The position numbers were made by a program, and so were the translations under genes. DNA of 64,000 bases from the NCBI GenBank assembly GCA_949825065.1, contig OX463849.1, positions 434,001 through 498,000 on the forward strand, in the 5' to 3' direction. Shown here piece after piece: positions 12,201-24,844 of the stretch. Numbering within the stretch: position 1 is the first letter of the stretch; every line of letters starts with the position of its first letter. This DNA comes from Odontocerum albicorne. Lineage: Eukaryota; Arthropoda; Insecta; Trichoptera; Odontoceridae. The notes under the pieces were generated by a model. It saw nothing but the letters and a program-made list of their open reading frames with translations. It did no database searches and had not been told where the DNA came from.

Positions 12201-15200
12201 ACTTGTACTTTTTTAAGTGCACTTGAACAGCTGGCACAATTCTTTAGCTTATGCACTGCTTATCATTAGTCCATGTAGCACTATTAAGCGATACAGTAGA
12301 TAGGGATATTAAGCGATACAGTCGATAGGGATATATAACATGTTTGATAGTTTTGCCACCGAAACTTGTACTTTTTTAAGTGCACTTGAACAGCTGGCAC
12401 AATTCTTTAGCTTATGCACTGCTTATCATTAGTCCATGTAGCACTATTAAGCGATACAGTAGATAGGGATATTAAGCGATACAGTCGATAGGGATATATA
12501 ACATGTTTGATAGTTTTGCCACCGAAACTTGTACTTTTTTAAGTGCACTTGAACAGCTGGCACAATTCTTTAGCTTATGCACTGCTTATCATTAGTCCAT
12601 GTAGCACTATTAAGCGATACAGTAGATAGGGATATTAAGCGATACAGTCGATAGGGATATACTCGTATAACATGTTTGATAGTTTTGCCACCGAAACTTG
12701 TACTTTTTTAAGTGCACTTGAACAGCTGGCACAATTCTTTAGCTTATGCACTGCTTATCATTAGTCCATGTAGCACTATTAAGCGATACAGTAGATAGGG
12801 ATATTAAGCGATACAGTAGATAGGGATATACTCGTATAACATGTTTGATAGTTTTGCCACCGAAACTTGTACATTTTTAAGTGCACTTGAACAGCTGGCA
12901 CAATTCTTTAGCTTATGCACTGCTTATCATTAGTCCATGTAGCACTATTAAGCGATACAGTAGATAGGGATATTAAGCGATACAGTCGATAGGGATATAC
13001 TCGTATAACATGTTTGATAGTTTTGCCACCGAAACTTGTACTTTTTTAAGTGCACTTGAACAGCTGGCACAATTCTTTAGCTTATGCACTGCTTATCATT
13101 AGTCCATGTAGCACTATTAAGCGATACAGTAGATAGGGATATTAAGCGATACAGTCGATAGGGATATATAACATGTTTGATAGTTTTGCCACCGAAACTT
13201 GTACTTTTTTAAGTGCACTTGAACAGCTGGCACAATTCTTTAGCTTATGCACTGCTTATCATTAGTCCATGTAGCACTATTAAGCGATACAGTAGATAGG
13301 GATATTAAGCGATACAGTCGATAGGGATATATAACATGTTTGATAGTTTTGCCACCGAAACTTGTACTTTTTTAAGTGCACTTGAACAGCTGGCACAATT
13401 CTTTAGCTTATGCACTGCTTATCATTAGTCCATGTAGCACTATTAAGCGATACAGTAGATAGGGATATTAAGCGATACAGTCGATAGGGATATACTCGTA
13501 TAACATGTTTGATAGTTTTGCCACCGAAACTTGTACTTTTTTAAGTGCACTTGAACAGCTGGCACAATTCTTTAGCTTATGCACTGCTTATCATTAGTCC
13601 ATGTAGCACTATTAAGCGATACAGTAGATAGGGATATTAAGCGATACAGTCGATAGGGATATACTCGTATAACATGTTTGATAGTTTTGCCACCGAAACT
13701 TGTACTTTTTTAAGTGCACTTGAACAGCTGGCACAATTCTTTAGCTTATGCACTGCTTATCATTAGTCCATGTAGCACTATTAAGCGATACAGTAGATAG
13801 GGATATTAAGCGATACAGTCGATAGGGATATATAACATGTTTGATAGTTTTGCCACCGAAACTTGTACATTTTTAAGTGCACTTGAACAGCTGGCACAAT
13901 TCTTTAGCTTATGCACTGCTTATCATTAGTCCATGTAGCACTATTAAGCGATACAGTAGATAGGGATATTAAGCGATACAGTCGATAGGGATATATAACA
14001 TGTTTGATAGTTTTGCCACCGAAACTTGTACTTTTTTAAGTGCACTTGAACAGCTGGCACAATTCTTTAGCTTATGCACTGCTTATCATTAGTCCATGTA
14101 GCACTATTAAGCGATACAGTAGATAGGGATATTAAGCGATACAGTCGATAGGGATATATAACATGTTTGATAGTTTTGCCACCGAAACTTGTACTTTTTT
14201 AAGTGCACTTGAACAGCTGGCACAATTCTTTAGCTTATGCACTGCTTATCATTAGTCCATGTAGCACTATTAAGCGATACAGTAGATAGGGATATTAAGC
14301 GATACAGTCGATAGGGATATACTCGTATAACATGTTTGATAGTTTTGCCACCGAAACTTGTACTTTTTTAAGTGCACTTGAACAGCTGGCACAATTCTTT
14401 AGCTTATGCACTGCTTATCATTAGTCCATGTAGCACTATTAAGCGATACAGTAGATAGGGATATTAAGCGATACAGTCGATAGGGATATACTCGTATAAC
14501 ATGTTTGATAGTTTTGCCACCGAAACTTGTACTTTTTTAAGTGCACTTGAACAGCTGGCACAATTCTTTAGCTTATGCACTGCTTATCATTAGTCCATGT
14601 AGCACTATTAAGCGATACAGTAGATAGGGATATTAAGCGATACAGTCGATAGGGATATATAACATGTTTGATAGTTTTGCCACCGAAACTTGTACTTTTT
14701 TAAGTGCACTTGAACAGCTGGCACAATTCTTTAGCTTATGCACTGCTTATCATTAGTCCATGTAGCACTATTAAGCGATACAGTAGATAGGGATATTAAG
14801 CGATACAGTCGATAGGGATATACTCGTATAACATGTTTGATAGTTTTGCCACCGAAACTTGTACTTTTTTAAGTGCACTTGAACAGCTGGCACAATTCTT
14901 TAGCTTATGCACTGCTTATCATTAGTCCATGTAGCACTATTAAGCGATACAGTAGATAGGGATATTAAGCGATACAGTCGATAGGGATATACTCGTATAA
15001 CATGTTTGATAGTTTTGCCACCGAAACTTGTACTTTTTTAAGTGCACTTGAACAGCTGGCACAATTCTTTAGCTTATGCACTGCTTATCATTAGTCCATG
15101 TAGCACTATTAAGCGATACAGTAGATAGGGATATTAAGCGATACAGTCGATAGGGATATACTCGTATAACATGTTTGATAGTTTTGCCACCGAAACTTGT

Positions 15201-18052
15201 ACTTTTTTAAGTGCACTTGAACAGCTGGCACAATTCTTTAGCTTATGCACTGCTTATCATTAGTCCATGTAGCACTATTAAGCGATACAGTAGATAGGGA
15301 TATTAAGCGATACAGTCGATAGGGATATACTCGTATAACATGTTTGATAGTTTTGCCACCGAAACTTGTACTTTTTTAAGTGCACTTGAACAGCTGGCAC
15401 AATTCTTTAGCTTATGCACTGCTTATCATTAGTCCATGTAGCACTATTAAGCGATACAGTAGATAGGGATATTAAGCGATACAGTCGATAGGGATATACT
15501 CGTATAACATGTTTGATAGTTTTGCCACCGAAACTTGTACTTTTTTAAGTGCACTTGAACAGCTGGCACAATTCTTTAGCTTATGCACTGCTTATCATTA
15601 GTCCATGTAGCACTATTAAGCGATACAGTAGATAGGGATATTAAGCGATACAGTCGATAGGGATATACTCGTATAACATGTTTGATAGTTTTGCCACCGA
15701 AACTTGTACATTTTTAAGTGCACTTGAACAGCTGGCACAATTCTTTAGCTTATGCACTGCTTATCATTAGTCCATGTAGCACTATTAAGCGATACAGTAG
15801 ATAGGGATATTAAGCGATACAGTCGATAGGGATATATAACATGTTTGATAGTTTTGCCACCGAAACTTGTACTTTTTTAAGTGCACTTGAACAGCTGGCA
15901 CAATTCTTTAGCTTATGCACTGCTTATCATTAGTCCATGTAGCACTATTAAGCGATACAGTAGATAGGGATATTAAGCGATACAGTCGATAGGGATATAT
16001 AACATGTTTGATAGTTTTGCCACCGAAACTTGTACTTTTTTAAGTGCACTTGAACAGCTGGCACAATTCTTTAGCTTATGCACTGCTTATCATTAGTCCA
16101 TGTAGCACTATTAAGCGATACAGTAGATAGGGATATTAAGCGATACAGTCGATAGGGATATACTCGTATAACATGTTTGATAGTTTTGCCACCGAAACTT
16201 GTACTTTTTTAAGTGCACTTGAACAGCTGGCACAATTCTTTAGCTTATGCACTGCTTATCATTAGTCCATGTAGCACTATTAAGCGATACAGTAGATAGG
16301 GATATTAAGCGATACAGTCGATAGGAATATACTCGTATAACATGTTTGATAGTTTTGCCACCGAAACTTGTACTTTTTTAAGTGCACTTGAACAGCTGGC
16401 ACAATTCTTTAGCTTATGCACTGCTTATCATTAGTCCATGTAGCACTATTAAGCGATACAGTAGATAGGGATATTAAGCGATACAGTCGATAGGGATATA
16501 CTCGTATAACATGTTTGATAGTTTTGCCACCGAAACTTGTACTTTTTTAAGTGCACTTGAACAGCTGGCACAATTCTTTAGCTTATGCACTGCTTATCAT
16601 TAGTCCATGTAGCACTATTAAGCGATACAGTAGATAGGGATATTAAGCGATACAGTCGATAGGGATATATAACATGTTTGATAGTTTTGCCACCGAAACT
16701 TGTACATTTTTAAGTGCACTTGAACAGCTGGCACAATTCTTTAGCTTATGCACTGCTTATCATTAGTCCATGTAGCACTATTAAGCGATACAGTAGATAG
16801 GGATATTAAGCGATACAGTCGATAGGGATATATAACATGTTTGATAGTTTTGCCACCGAAACTTGTACTTTTTTAAGTGCACTTGAACAGCTGGCACAAT
16901 TCTTTAGCTTATGCACTGCTTATCATTAGTCCATGTAGCACTATTAAGCGATACAGTAGATAGGGATATTAAGCGATACAGTCGATAGGGATATACTCGT
17001 ATAACATGTTTGATAGTTTTGCCACCGAAACTTGTACTTTTTTAAGTGCACTTGAACAGCTGGCACAATTCTTTAGCTTATGCACTGCTTATCATTAGTC
17101 CATGTAGCACTATTAAGCGATACAGTAGATAGGGATATTAAGCGATACAGTCGATAGGGATATATAACATGTTTGATAGTTTTGCCACCGAAACTTGTAC
17201 ATTTTTAAGTGCACTTGAACAGCTGGCACAATTCTTTAGCTTATGCACTGCTTATCATTAGTCCATGTAGCACTATTAAGCGATACAGTAGATAGGGATA
17301 TTAAGCGATACAGTCGATAGGGATATATAACATGTTTGATAGTTTTGCCACCGAAACTTGTACTTTTTTAAGTGCACTTGAACAGCTGGCACAATTCTTT
17401 AGCTTATGCACTGCTTATCATTAGTCCATGTAGCACTATTAAGCGATACAGTAGATAGGGATATTAAGCGATACAGTCGATAGGGATATACTCGTATAAC
17501 ATGTTTGATAGTTTTGCCACCGAAACTTGTACTTTTTTAAGTGCACTTGAACAGCTGGCACAATTCTTTAGCTTATGCACTGCTTATCATTAGTCCATGT
17601 AGCACTATTAAGCGATACAGTAGATAGGGATATTAAGCGATACAGTCGATAGGGATATATAACATGTTTGATAGTTTTGCCACCGAAACTTGTACATTTT
17701 TAAGTGCACTTGAACAGCTGGCACAATTCTTTAGCTTATGCACTGCTTATCATTAGTCCATGTAGCACTATTAAGCGATACAGTAGATAGGGATATTAAG
17801 CGATACAGTCGATAGGGATATATAACATGTTTGATAGTTTTGCCACCGAAACTTGTACTTTTTTAAGTGCACTTGTTAAGCTGGCACAATTCTTTAGCTT
17901 ATGCACTGCTTATCATTAGTCCATGTAGCACTATTAAGCGATACAGTAGATAGGGATATTAAGCGATACAGTCGATAGGGATATATAACATGTTTGATAG
18001 TTTTGCCACCGAAACTTGTACATTTTTAAGTGCACTTGAACAGCTGGCACAA
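6246..18052. repeat. 163/169-bp satellite array, 71 full units
   Basis: I followed the AACATGTTTGATAG landmark from 6313 to 17987 and found 71 occurrences. Units are 163 bp, or 169 bp when GGGATATATAACATG is replaced by GGGATATACTCGTATAACATG. Of the 71, 44 carry the extra CTCGTA and 27 do not; the unit ending at about 6820 has a second hexamer. Then 43x169 + 27x163 + 6 = 11674, exactly the observed distance, so no other indel exists in the array. Linked substitutions (TTGTACATTTTT, TTGTTAAGCTGG, CAGTAGAT for CAGTCGAT) recur, pointing to multi-unit duplication. Each unit also holds an internal near-duplicate, TTAAGCGATACAGT. The length is close to that of many nucleosome-sized satellites; a centromeric or heterochromatic role is possible but not shown. 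Confidence 0.98.
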
Positions 18053-18440
18053 CATAAACCATACAATACACGCGCAAGCGTCTTGCGTCTTCCATCTACA
18101 GAATGGGGCGATCATATGAGATATCCTATTACATGAAATGTTCGCGTATTGCATGAAATATAATACACGAACTTGAATAAATATATCGCGATTACATGAA
18201 ATACTTAGTTTCAAGAAAACAAATTACGCTTAGAATGTTTCATTTGCAATACTTACGAGTATCTCCTCTCATCTTATCTTATATAATATAATGTTCCGTT
18301 CATTTTAATATTCTTAATAAAGATTCAAATCCACCTTTTCAAGTCTCTTGTCTTTGCAATATACGAGTACATGTATATATTTTATCCACTTTGCACGGAT
18401 TTCCCCTGTTACACAAAATCTACTTCTAGAGTTAGCTTAT
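18053..18440. other. No gene recognised
   Basis: AT-rich sequence with three copies of TTGCATGAAAT/TTACATGAAAT-like phrases between 18130 and 18210 and octamers near 18254 and 18361. Nothing functional can be supported. Confidence 0.5.
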
Positions 18441-19091
18441 TTATTCGTTAGGAAGAATATCAGCCAGGATCCTTATCATACTGCTAGGCGGTACCGAGAA
18501 TATATCAACAGTGTCATTCAGTTGGTTCAATATCTCTATACCACGCGTGACTGAGTGTTTAGCCATGATATTCCTCCTGTAAGTTGGTATGTAGAACAGA
18601 GGGTGATTCCTTGCACGACTATATTTATTAGGTACATATAAACTTAGTACTTCTAGAATCGCGGGACAGTTAAAGCAACCTTGGAGAACCTTTATTAGGA
18701 ATATCGCAATGGAATCTTGCCTTCTTGTTTCGAGGCTTCTATAGTTACTCATCGTGAGAAGTTCGACATGGTGAGCATATTTTGGGTGACCGCCCTTTGT
18801 TCTGTACCATACTCGTAGATATCTGAGGATTTTTTTTGTATTTGTTCCATATTGTTTTTATATTTGAGCTGGTGAGGAGCCCAAACTGTAGATGTATATT
18901 CTAATTTGGTTCTTATTAGTTAATTATATAAGTTTCGAAGGTTATCGGTATTTTCTTGATATTTTCATTATAAAACCGAGTAGTTTGTAACAGTCCGATA
19001 TCAAACGTGAGACATGGTTAATGAATGTGAGTCCGACATCAAAGGTTACGCCCAAATTGTTGAATTCAAAAACTCTGTCTAATGCTAATCC

Positions 19092-19643
19092 CTGTACGAG
19101 TATAGTATACTGATGGTGGATTGGTGAGAATGAATTCCTGTACGAGTATAGTATACTGATGGTGGATTGGTGACAACGAATCCCTGTACGAGTATAGTAT
19201 ACTGATGGTGGATTGGTGACAACGAATCCCTGTACGAGTATAGTATACTGATGGTGGATTGGTGACAACGAATCCCTGTACGAGTATAGTATACTGATGG
19301 TGGATTGGTGACAACGAATCCCTGTACGAGTATAGTATACTGATGGTGGATTGGTGACAACGAATCCCTGTACGAGTAAAGTATACTGATGGTGGATTGG
19401 TGACAACGAATCCCTGTACGAGTATAGTATACTGATGGTGGATTGGTGACAACGAATCCCTGTACGAGTATAGTATACTGATGGTGGATTGGTGACAACG
19501 AATCCCTGTACGAGTATAGTATACTGATGGTGGATTGGTGACAACGAATCCCTGTACGAGTATAGTATACTGATGGTGGATTGGTGACAACGAATCCCTG
19601 TACGAGTATAGTATACTGACGGTTGATAGGTGGCAACGATCGA
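19092..19643. repeat. 46-bp minisatellite x 12 inside the RT relic
   Basis: CTGTACGAGTATAGTATACT starts at 19092 and then every 46 bp to 19598. The array lies between the RT segment ending CVCVSYSRSLPPIN and the segment starting LALDRVFEFNN, so it was amplified in place from RT coding sequence. Every unit contains TACGAGTA. With the 6 bp removed, the reverse strand would read straight through as QYTIQG. Forty-six is not a multiple of 3, yet all three frames are open, which creates spurious long ORFs. Confidence 0.95.
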
Positions 19644-20143
19644 CTATAGGATACGCAAACACATTTATTAATGTTGAACAGATGATTTCGCTCACTCCAG
19701 GAATCTAGAGAGTCTAGGTCCTGTTGTGACTGTGAACAGTCGTAAAGTGAATTAATATTTTTGAAAATTTTCGAGTCGTCAACGAACAATAAGCATATTG
19801 AGTGACTTATGGAATTTTGAATATCGTCTATTAATATGAGGAATAGCAGGGAACCTAAATTGGATCCTTGTGGTATACCAGATCTTGCGATAAATTCCAC
19901 AGAAGACTTGTTCCGGAGTGTTACGTATTGAGATCTTGCTGTTAGGTATGATGCAAATAATCCGATTAGATTATCGCTGAAGCCAAGGTTATGCTTTTTG
20001 TTAAGTAATATATCGTGATCAACTTTGTCGAAAGCTTTTTGGAAGTCTATATATATTACGCCCGTTTGGGAACGTTTGTCTAAAAATGACGCAATCTGCT
20101 GTGTGTGAGAGAGAGAGAGAGAGAAGGTTAGTAACAGTCAATT

Positions 20144-20291
20144 GTTTCGGCAAAAAGTCATGCTGGTTTCCTACAAGTCTTGTTGATACTTGGTGGGTCA
20201 ATTGGTTGCACAGTACAGTTTCGGCAAAAAGTCATGCTGGTTTCCAACAAATCTTGTTAATACTTGGTGGGTCAATTGGTTGCACAGTACA
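20144..20291. repeat. 74-bp direct duplication in the RT relic
   Basis: GTTTCGGCAAAAAGTCATGC begins at 20144 and again at 20218, with a few substitutions between the copies. It duplicates part of the RT fingers region and adds to the inactivation of the ORF. Confidence 0.9.
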
Positions 20292-20679
20292 GTTTCGAAC
20301 ATTTTTGGAAGCAAAGAGAGAACAGTTACGGGTATGTAATTGTGAAAGTCTAGCGGGTCTCCCGATTCGAAGATAGGGCAGACCCTGGTTGTCTTCCAGC
20401 TTACAGGAAATAGATTGGTGTTTATGTTCAAGTTAAATATGTAGCAAATGGGATCACATACGTATTCCGCACAGACTTTGAAAATATCGGCTGATAACAC
20501 ATCTGGTCCGATTGCTTTGTCGGTTTGCAAGGAGTTTATGATTTTCAACTCTTGTTCCTTAGAAATGGAATGGAGCGATATGCTTCTGCTCTCTGACGAA
20601 CTGTTTAATATATTTTTAGGTCATATTTAGCCGTTGAATCTAGCTAAACTGTGCAAAGTTTTCTACAATATTTTGGGGG

Positions 20680-21307
20680 TCTATGGACTAAATATGGAGC
20701 TCGAGAGTGATGTTGCTGATTTTATGGACTAAATATGGAGCTCGAGAGTGATGTTGCTGATTCTATGGACTAAATATGGAGCTCGAGAATGATGTTGCTG
20801 ATTCTATGGACTAAATATGGAGCTCGAGAATGATGTTGCTGATTCTATGGACTAAATATGGAGCTCGAGAGTGATGTTGCTGATTCTATGGACTAAATAT
20901 GGAGCTCGAGAATGATGTTGCTGATTCTATGGACTAAATATGGAGCTCGAGAGTGATGTTGCTGATTCTATGAACTAAATATGGAGCTCGAGAGTGATGT
21001 TGCTGATTCTATGGACTAAATATGGAGCTCGAGAATGATGTTGCTGATTCTATGGACTAAATATGGAGCTCGAGAGTGATGTTGCTGATTCTATGGACTA
21101 AATATGGAGCTCGAGAGTGATGTTGCTGATTCTATGGACTAAATATGGAGCTCGAGAATGATGTTGCTGATTCTATGGACTAAATATGGAGCTCGAGAGT
21201 GATGTTGCTGATTCTATGGACTAAATATGGAGCTCGAGAATGATGTTGCTGATTCTATGGACTAAATATGGAGCTCGAGAATGATGTTGCTGATTCTATG
21301 GACTAAA
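20680..21307. repeat. 41-bp minisatellite, about 15 copies
   Basis: The unit contains TATGGACTAAATATGGAGCT followed by CGAGARTGATGTTGCTGATT, with a 41-bp period from 20682. The main variation is a G/A switch in GAGAGTG/GAGAATG. It lies between two LINE relics. Confidence 0.95.
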
Positions 21308-21404
21308 TTCCCCAAGAACTGAGAATCACCGATAAATTGTCGAGAATGTGCCTACGACGAGTCCTTAATTTTTTTGACAAATCGCTCGTAGCCAACGAGA
21401 CAGT

Positions 21405-21596
21405 TTAGAGGGGCTTGTGGTCACTGGAGGCGTGAAAGAACGATGCACAAGAGAAAGAGTCCCAATGCGTTGGACTGACCAAGTGAGAGACGCAACAGGA
21501 ATACACTTGACAACTGCTCTTTCAACCGCGGAGGGCAGGAACGGAGAAAGAGAAATCGTCAAGGGCTATCATGAGAGTCACGATGCTCAGCCATGA
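21405..21596 (+). pseudogene. C-terminal relic of a LINE ORF2
   Basis: The frame reading VPMRWTDQVRDATGIHLTTA, then a short Ala/Glu/Arg-rich segment and EIVKG, ends in HDAQP and a TGA at 21594-21596. An RW-x-DQ segment followed by a basic helix and a terminal HD-QP is typical of the last 50-60 residues of many insect non-LTR retrotransposon ORF2 proteins. Upstream of about 21405 the frame is lost. It is on the opposite strand to the RT relic just before it, so it is a separate insertion. Confidence 0.65.
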
Positions 21597-22540
21597 GTTA
21601 TACGTCAGGATGATGGATAAAAATGGAGCTATAAGAATAATAAAAAGAATAATTGAAATTGAATTGCATCAATTATCCTTCTGTGACAGGTTCCTATCCA
21701 TCCACGCTGTGTACGTGATGTGCTTGTGCTATCCAGGATCGTTTCGAATATCGGTCGGTTACCCGGCGAGTGCGAGTGCGAGTGCGAGTGATAGCGCGGG
21801 GCGATGCGGAGCGGCCAATGACAATACGAGTACTGCACTGAGATAAGAGCCGATGCAGATAACGGCCCCAGTTAACTTAATGCCGCGGCTCGGCCCGGCC
21901 GTCTTGCACGGCTCCGAGGGCTGAGGAGAGCGCCGCGGAGCCGGTGCCAGTGGCAGTGGCGGACCTACTGGTTGGCAGAGACTACTCAATTCACATTGAT
22001 CATGCTGGGCTGGGCTGATAATTATTATAATAACAAAGCTGAGTTGAAACACTGGTAATCGGTAATGCTGGATGGCAGAGTCTGCTTAATCTGCATTGGT
22101 AATACAAAACTGATAATTACAGAGCTGAGTTGAAATACTATTTATCCTTTTCGGTAGAGACTGCTGAATCATCAATGGTAATCGGTAATGCTAGACGGCA
22201 GAAACTGCTCAATCCTCATTGGTTGTCGGTGCAGCTGGATCGTCAGACACAGTTCCATCCGATATCGATAACTTTGTCTAAAAAATAGTAAAGAAATGTA
22301 ATGCAGGTATTTGATAAAATGTAACAAAAGATAAATCTCGAGAAAAATAGGAATAATGATGGGAATTGTATAGGAGTTGGAGACGAGGAATTATTTGAAG
22401 AGTATTTTTTTTTTCTTAAAAAAATACAAGGATGACGCACATTAACATAGGATAACAAGTCGGTCAGCAGCCCGGCACTTCGCGTTCTCCTCACGTTAGA
22501 CCCGGACTACGAAACTTTCCACAACACCGATGGATCGTTA
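21597..22540. other. Non-coding stretch with a GC-rich patch
   Basis: Contains a GCGAGT hexanucleotide run (about 21770-21790), a CG-rich patch (21880-21990) and a phrase repeated in degenerate form three times (GGTAATGCTGGATGGCAGAG and relatives near 22060, 22185 and 22225). No gene is supported. Confidence 0.4.
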
Positions 22541-22544
22541 TACT

Positions 22545-22626
22545 TTGACGTCCCCTGTGATCTAGTTGGTAAGAAGCTCGACTACCAGTCGGGGGTTTCG
22601 GATGCGATTTCAGGTGGTACCCGAAA
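22545..22626 (+). repeat. tRNA-like SINE head, degenerate
   Basis: CCTGTGATCTAGTTGGTAAG resembles a tRNA A-box region and the heads of the SINEs at 36.1 and 56.3 kb. It is followed by a decayed B-box region and GGTACCCGAAA. The common SINE tail is not found downstream, so this is a fragment. Confidence 0.4.
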
Positions 22627-22639
22627 TAAAGTTAAAAAA

Positions 22640-23530
22640 GAGTCCAAGTCTAGTTAAAGAGTTCGTAACAATACTCGCTAAGCGTGTGCGAGTATTGTCT
22701 CTTCAACAACGAAAAATTTTCACAGTTTCGTATCTACCCCGATAGTTCTAAACCTGAAGCCTCGATTAATGGAACCGAAAGCGATAATGTCTACTGGCCA
22801 CGCTCTTCAGTATCATAAGGATGTCTGTAGAAGACACACGAAGACATGTACTATGAATTTGGAATTAAGTGAAGATTACACCAAGGACAAAAATCTGTGT
22901 GGCGTCAAGTGCTTCATCAGAACAGGGAGATACGAGTACGAGTATGTGATAGATTTAGTGGGCAATACTCGTGCATTATGTCACACCTGGTCTCGTTCAC
23001 GGTCCCGGTCTCAGTCTCAGTCTCAGTCTCACGTTACCCAGTCGTGCACGGAACGGAGTAACGGATAAGGAAGGAGTAAACAAGCCCCACAATCGGGAAG
23101 GTGATAAGCGCTGGATACAGAACTATTTACTGCGCAATCTCGAGATCGGGATAATCTTATGTTATGTTACGTTATATAATCTTCCGGTGCGTGGTATCTC
23201 GCTGGCGCGGCGCCCTGCGCAGTCTTATCTGCCTCGACTCGACTGGCTGGCTGGCTGGCTGGGCGGAGCTCTCGGGAGCGCGACACCAGTTTCCTAATCT
23301 TATCGAACATTGTTTATTTTTTAACTTAACACGAGCACCACTGACACACGTCATTCCAAATCTGTGTGTCAAAGTTCTTATTTTATAAATCCAGCGTAAT
23401 AACTCCACCTTGACGTAAGAAAGTGAAGCTTGGATTTGACAGACGAGGGACAAAAGTAAAATGAATGCTGATGGAGATGGAGATGGAGATGCACGCACTA
23501 AGAAAAAATATGTAACGAAGACATCAGAAA
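22640..23530. other. No gene recognised
   Basis: Contains two overlapping octamers (TACGAGTACGAGTA, about 22933), a CAGTCT hexanucleotide run (about 23009-23029) and a short CG-rich patch (23185-23285). Open frames are short and show no domain I recognise. Confidence 0.4.
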
Positions 23531-23534
23531 TGAA

Positions 23535-23850
23535 TGCAGACATTAAATGCTCTAAGATGAAGAAATGAGTTTTAAGTCGGTTTGGACATGCGGAGACAAT
23601 GAATGACGAAAAAATTAGTAAACCAGAAGGGTAAAGTGTGCGCGCACCGAGGAAAACACATATGAATCAAGTGGACAAGATTTCGAATAATAGAAGATTG
23701 TGCATGACGAATATGAATGTGGATGAGGCAAAAGTCGTGTGCTTGGATAGACAAACTTGGAGATATACTCGTGGTATGTTCTGCCTGCCTACCCCGCACA
23801 GTACTATAATGTATATATTCAACATTGTTGCACATGTGGTATTCGTACAG
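23535..23850 (+). pseudogene. LINE ORF2 3'-end relic
   Basis: Frames across 23560-23800 give FGHAETMNDEKISK, then RAPRKTHMNQVDKISN and NVDEAKVVCLDRQTW followed by CLPTP. This FGH-x-E-R-M / basic linker / DRxxW order is the usual end of Jockey/CR1-type ORF2 in insects. At least one frame change and a stop interrupt it. The related tails at 33.1, 38.5 and 54.6 kb belong to the same general class. Confidence 0.5.
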
Positions 23851-23873
23851 GATCGAACAATGATTATTTGACA

Positions 23874-24006
23874 TTTTCTGTGTATGATAAGTATTGGCTG
23901 ACATCTTGCTGGGCTGTTTGAACTCCAGGCCTTAAGCCACTTTTCTGTGTATGATAAATATTGGCATCTTGCTGGACTGTTTGAACTCCAGGCCTAAAGT
24001 CACTTT
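23874..24006. repeat. Direct duplication of about 66 bp
   Basis: TTTCTGTGTATGATAARTATTGG, then CATCTTGCTGG and TGTTTGAACTCCAGGCCT, occurs twice in tandem with a few differences. Confidence 0.85.
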
Positions 24007-24283
24007 ATAAGAAAACATTGACTGCGCTGCGAGACATTTCCCTTCTCCCTTGATGTCCGTCATCAATACTATTCTATTCTTTTCCCACTCAGGCGTCTCA
24101 CTACCGAACAAGGAGTCCCTTTGGGCAGTTCCTTCTTCGTCCATACGTGACTCGTAAAGATAATATCGATCTTCTGGTGTAGATCACGCCGGATGAGAGA
24201 CTTGTGTTATCCCCCATAACAGCGTTGGTGGGGTTAGGATCGAACTGAACATTCTTTATCATTCGATATCTTTAAAATATTTT

Positions 24284-24843
24284 TCGCATGTACTCGTATA
24301 CCTCAAACAGATCTTATGTTATGTACTCGTATTGTGGAAACTATGCGTGTGAAATGATCACAATTGAAACAGATCTTATATTATGTACTCGTATTGCGTG
24401 CGTGTGAAATCATCACAATTTAAACAGATCTTATGTTATGTACTCGTATTGCGTGCATGTGAAATCATCACAATTTAAACAGATCTTATGTTATGTACTC
24501 GTATTATGGAAACAATGCGTGTGAAATGATCACAATTTAAACAGATCTTATGTGATATACTCGTATTGCGTGCGTGTGAAATGATCACAATTTAAACATA
24601 TCTTATGTTATGTACTCGTATTGCGTGCGTGTGAAATCCTCACAATTTAAACAGATCTTATGTTATGTACTAGTATTATGGAAACTATGCGTGTGAAATT
24701 ATCACAATTTAAACAGATCTTATGTTATGTACTCGTATTATGGAAACTATGCGTGTGAAATGATCACAATTTAAACAAATCTTATGTTATGTACTCGTAT
24801 TGCGTGCGTGTGAAATGATCACAATTTAAACAGATCTTATGTT
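24284..24843. repeat. 55/62-bp tandem array, left part
   Basis: The units hold TTATGTTATGTACTCGTATT followed by either GCGTGCGTGTGAA (55 bp) or ATGGAAACTATGCGTGTGAA (62 bp), then ATCACAATTTAAACAGATC. One unit has TACTAGTA in place of TACTCGTA. The array is cut at a TA by the mariner at 24845-25795 and resumes on the other side with a different majority variant. Confidence 0.93.
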
Positions 24844-24844
24844 A

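Larger units (their letters stand above)
18441..20630 (-). pseudogene. Non-LTR retrotransposon ORF2 relic (Jockey/CR1-like RT)
   Basis: Reading the reverse strand from 20.6 kb: KAIGPDVLSADIFK and FPVSWKTTRVCPIF with SGDPLDFHNY (RT fingers region, 20548-20300), an AFDK-like motif A near 20030, GIPQGSNLGSLLFLILIDDI (motif B, about 19880-19820), LLFVDDSKIF (motif C, the FxDD active site, about 19800-19770), thumb sequence FNNLGVTFDVGLTFINHV (about 19060), and a C-terminal tail with FNCPAILEVLSLYVP and LFYIPTYR ending in DTVDIFS near 18510. The order and motifs are those of Jockey/CR1-type reverse transcriptases, which copy their own RNA at a nicked chromosomal site. The gene is dead: it is frame-shifted, contains a CT-rich microsatellite (about 20107-20123), a 74-bp duplication and a 46-bp x 12 array. 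No endonuclease domain is seen. Confidence 0.87.

Noticed and set aside
19085..19900. Intact reverse-transcriptase gene of 271 codons
   Set aside because: Only about 85 codons are RT; the rest is the 46-bp array, and upstream and downstream RT segments are in other frames.
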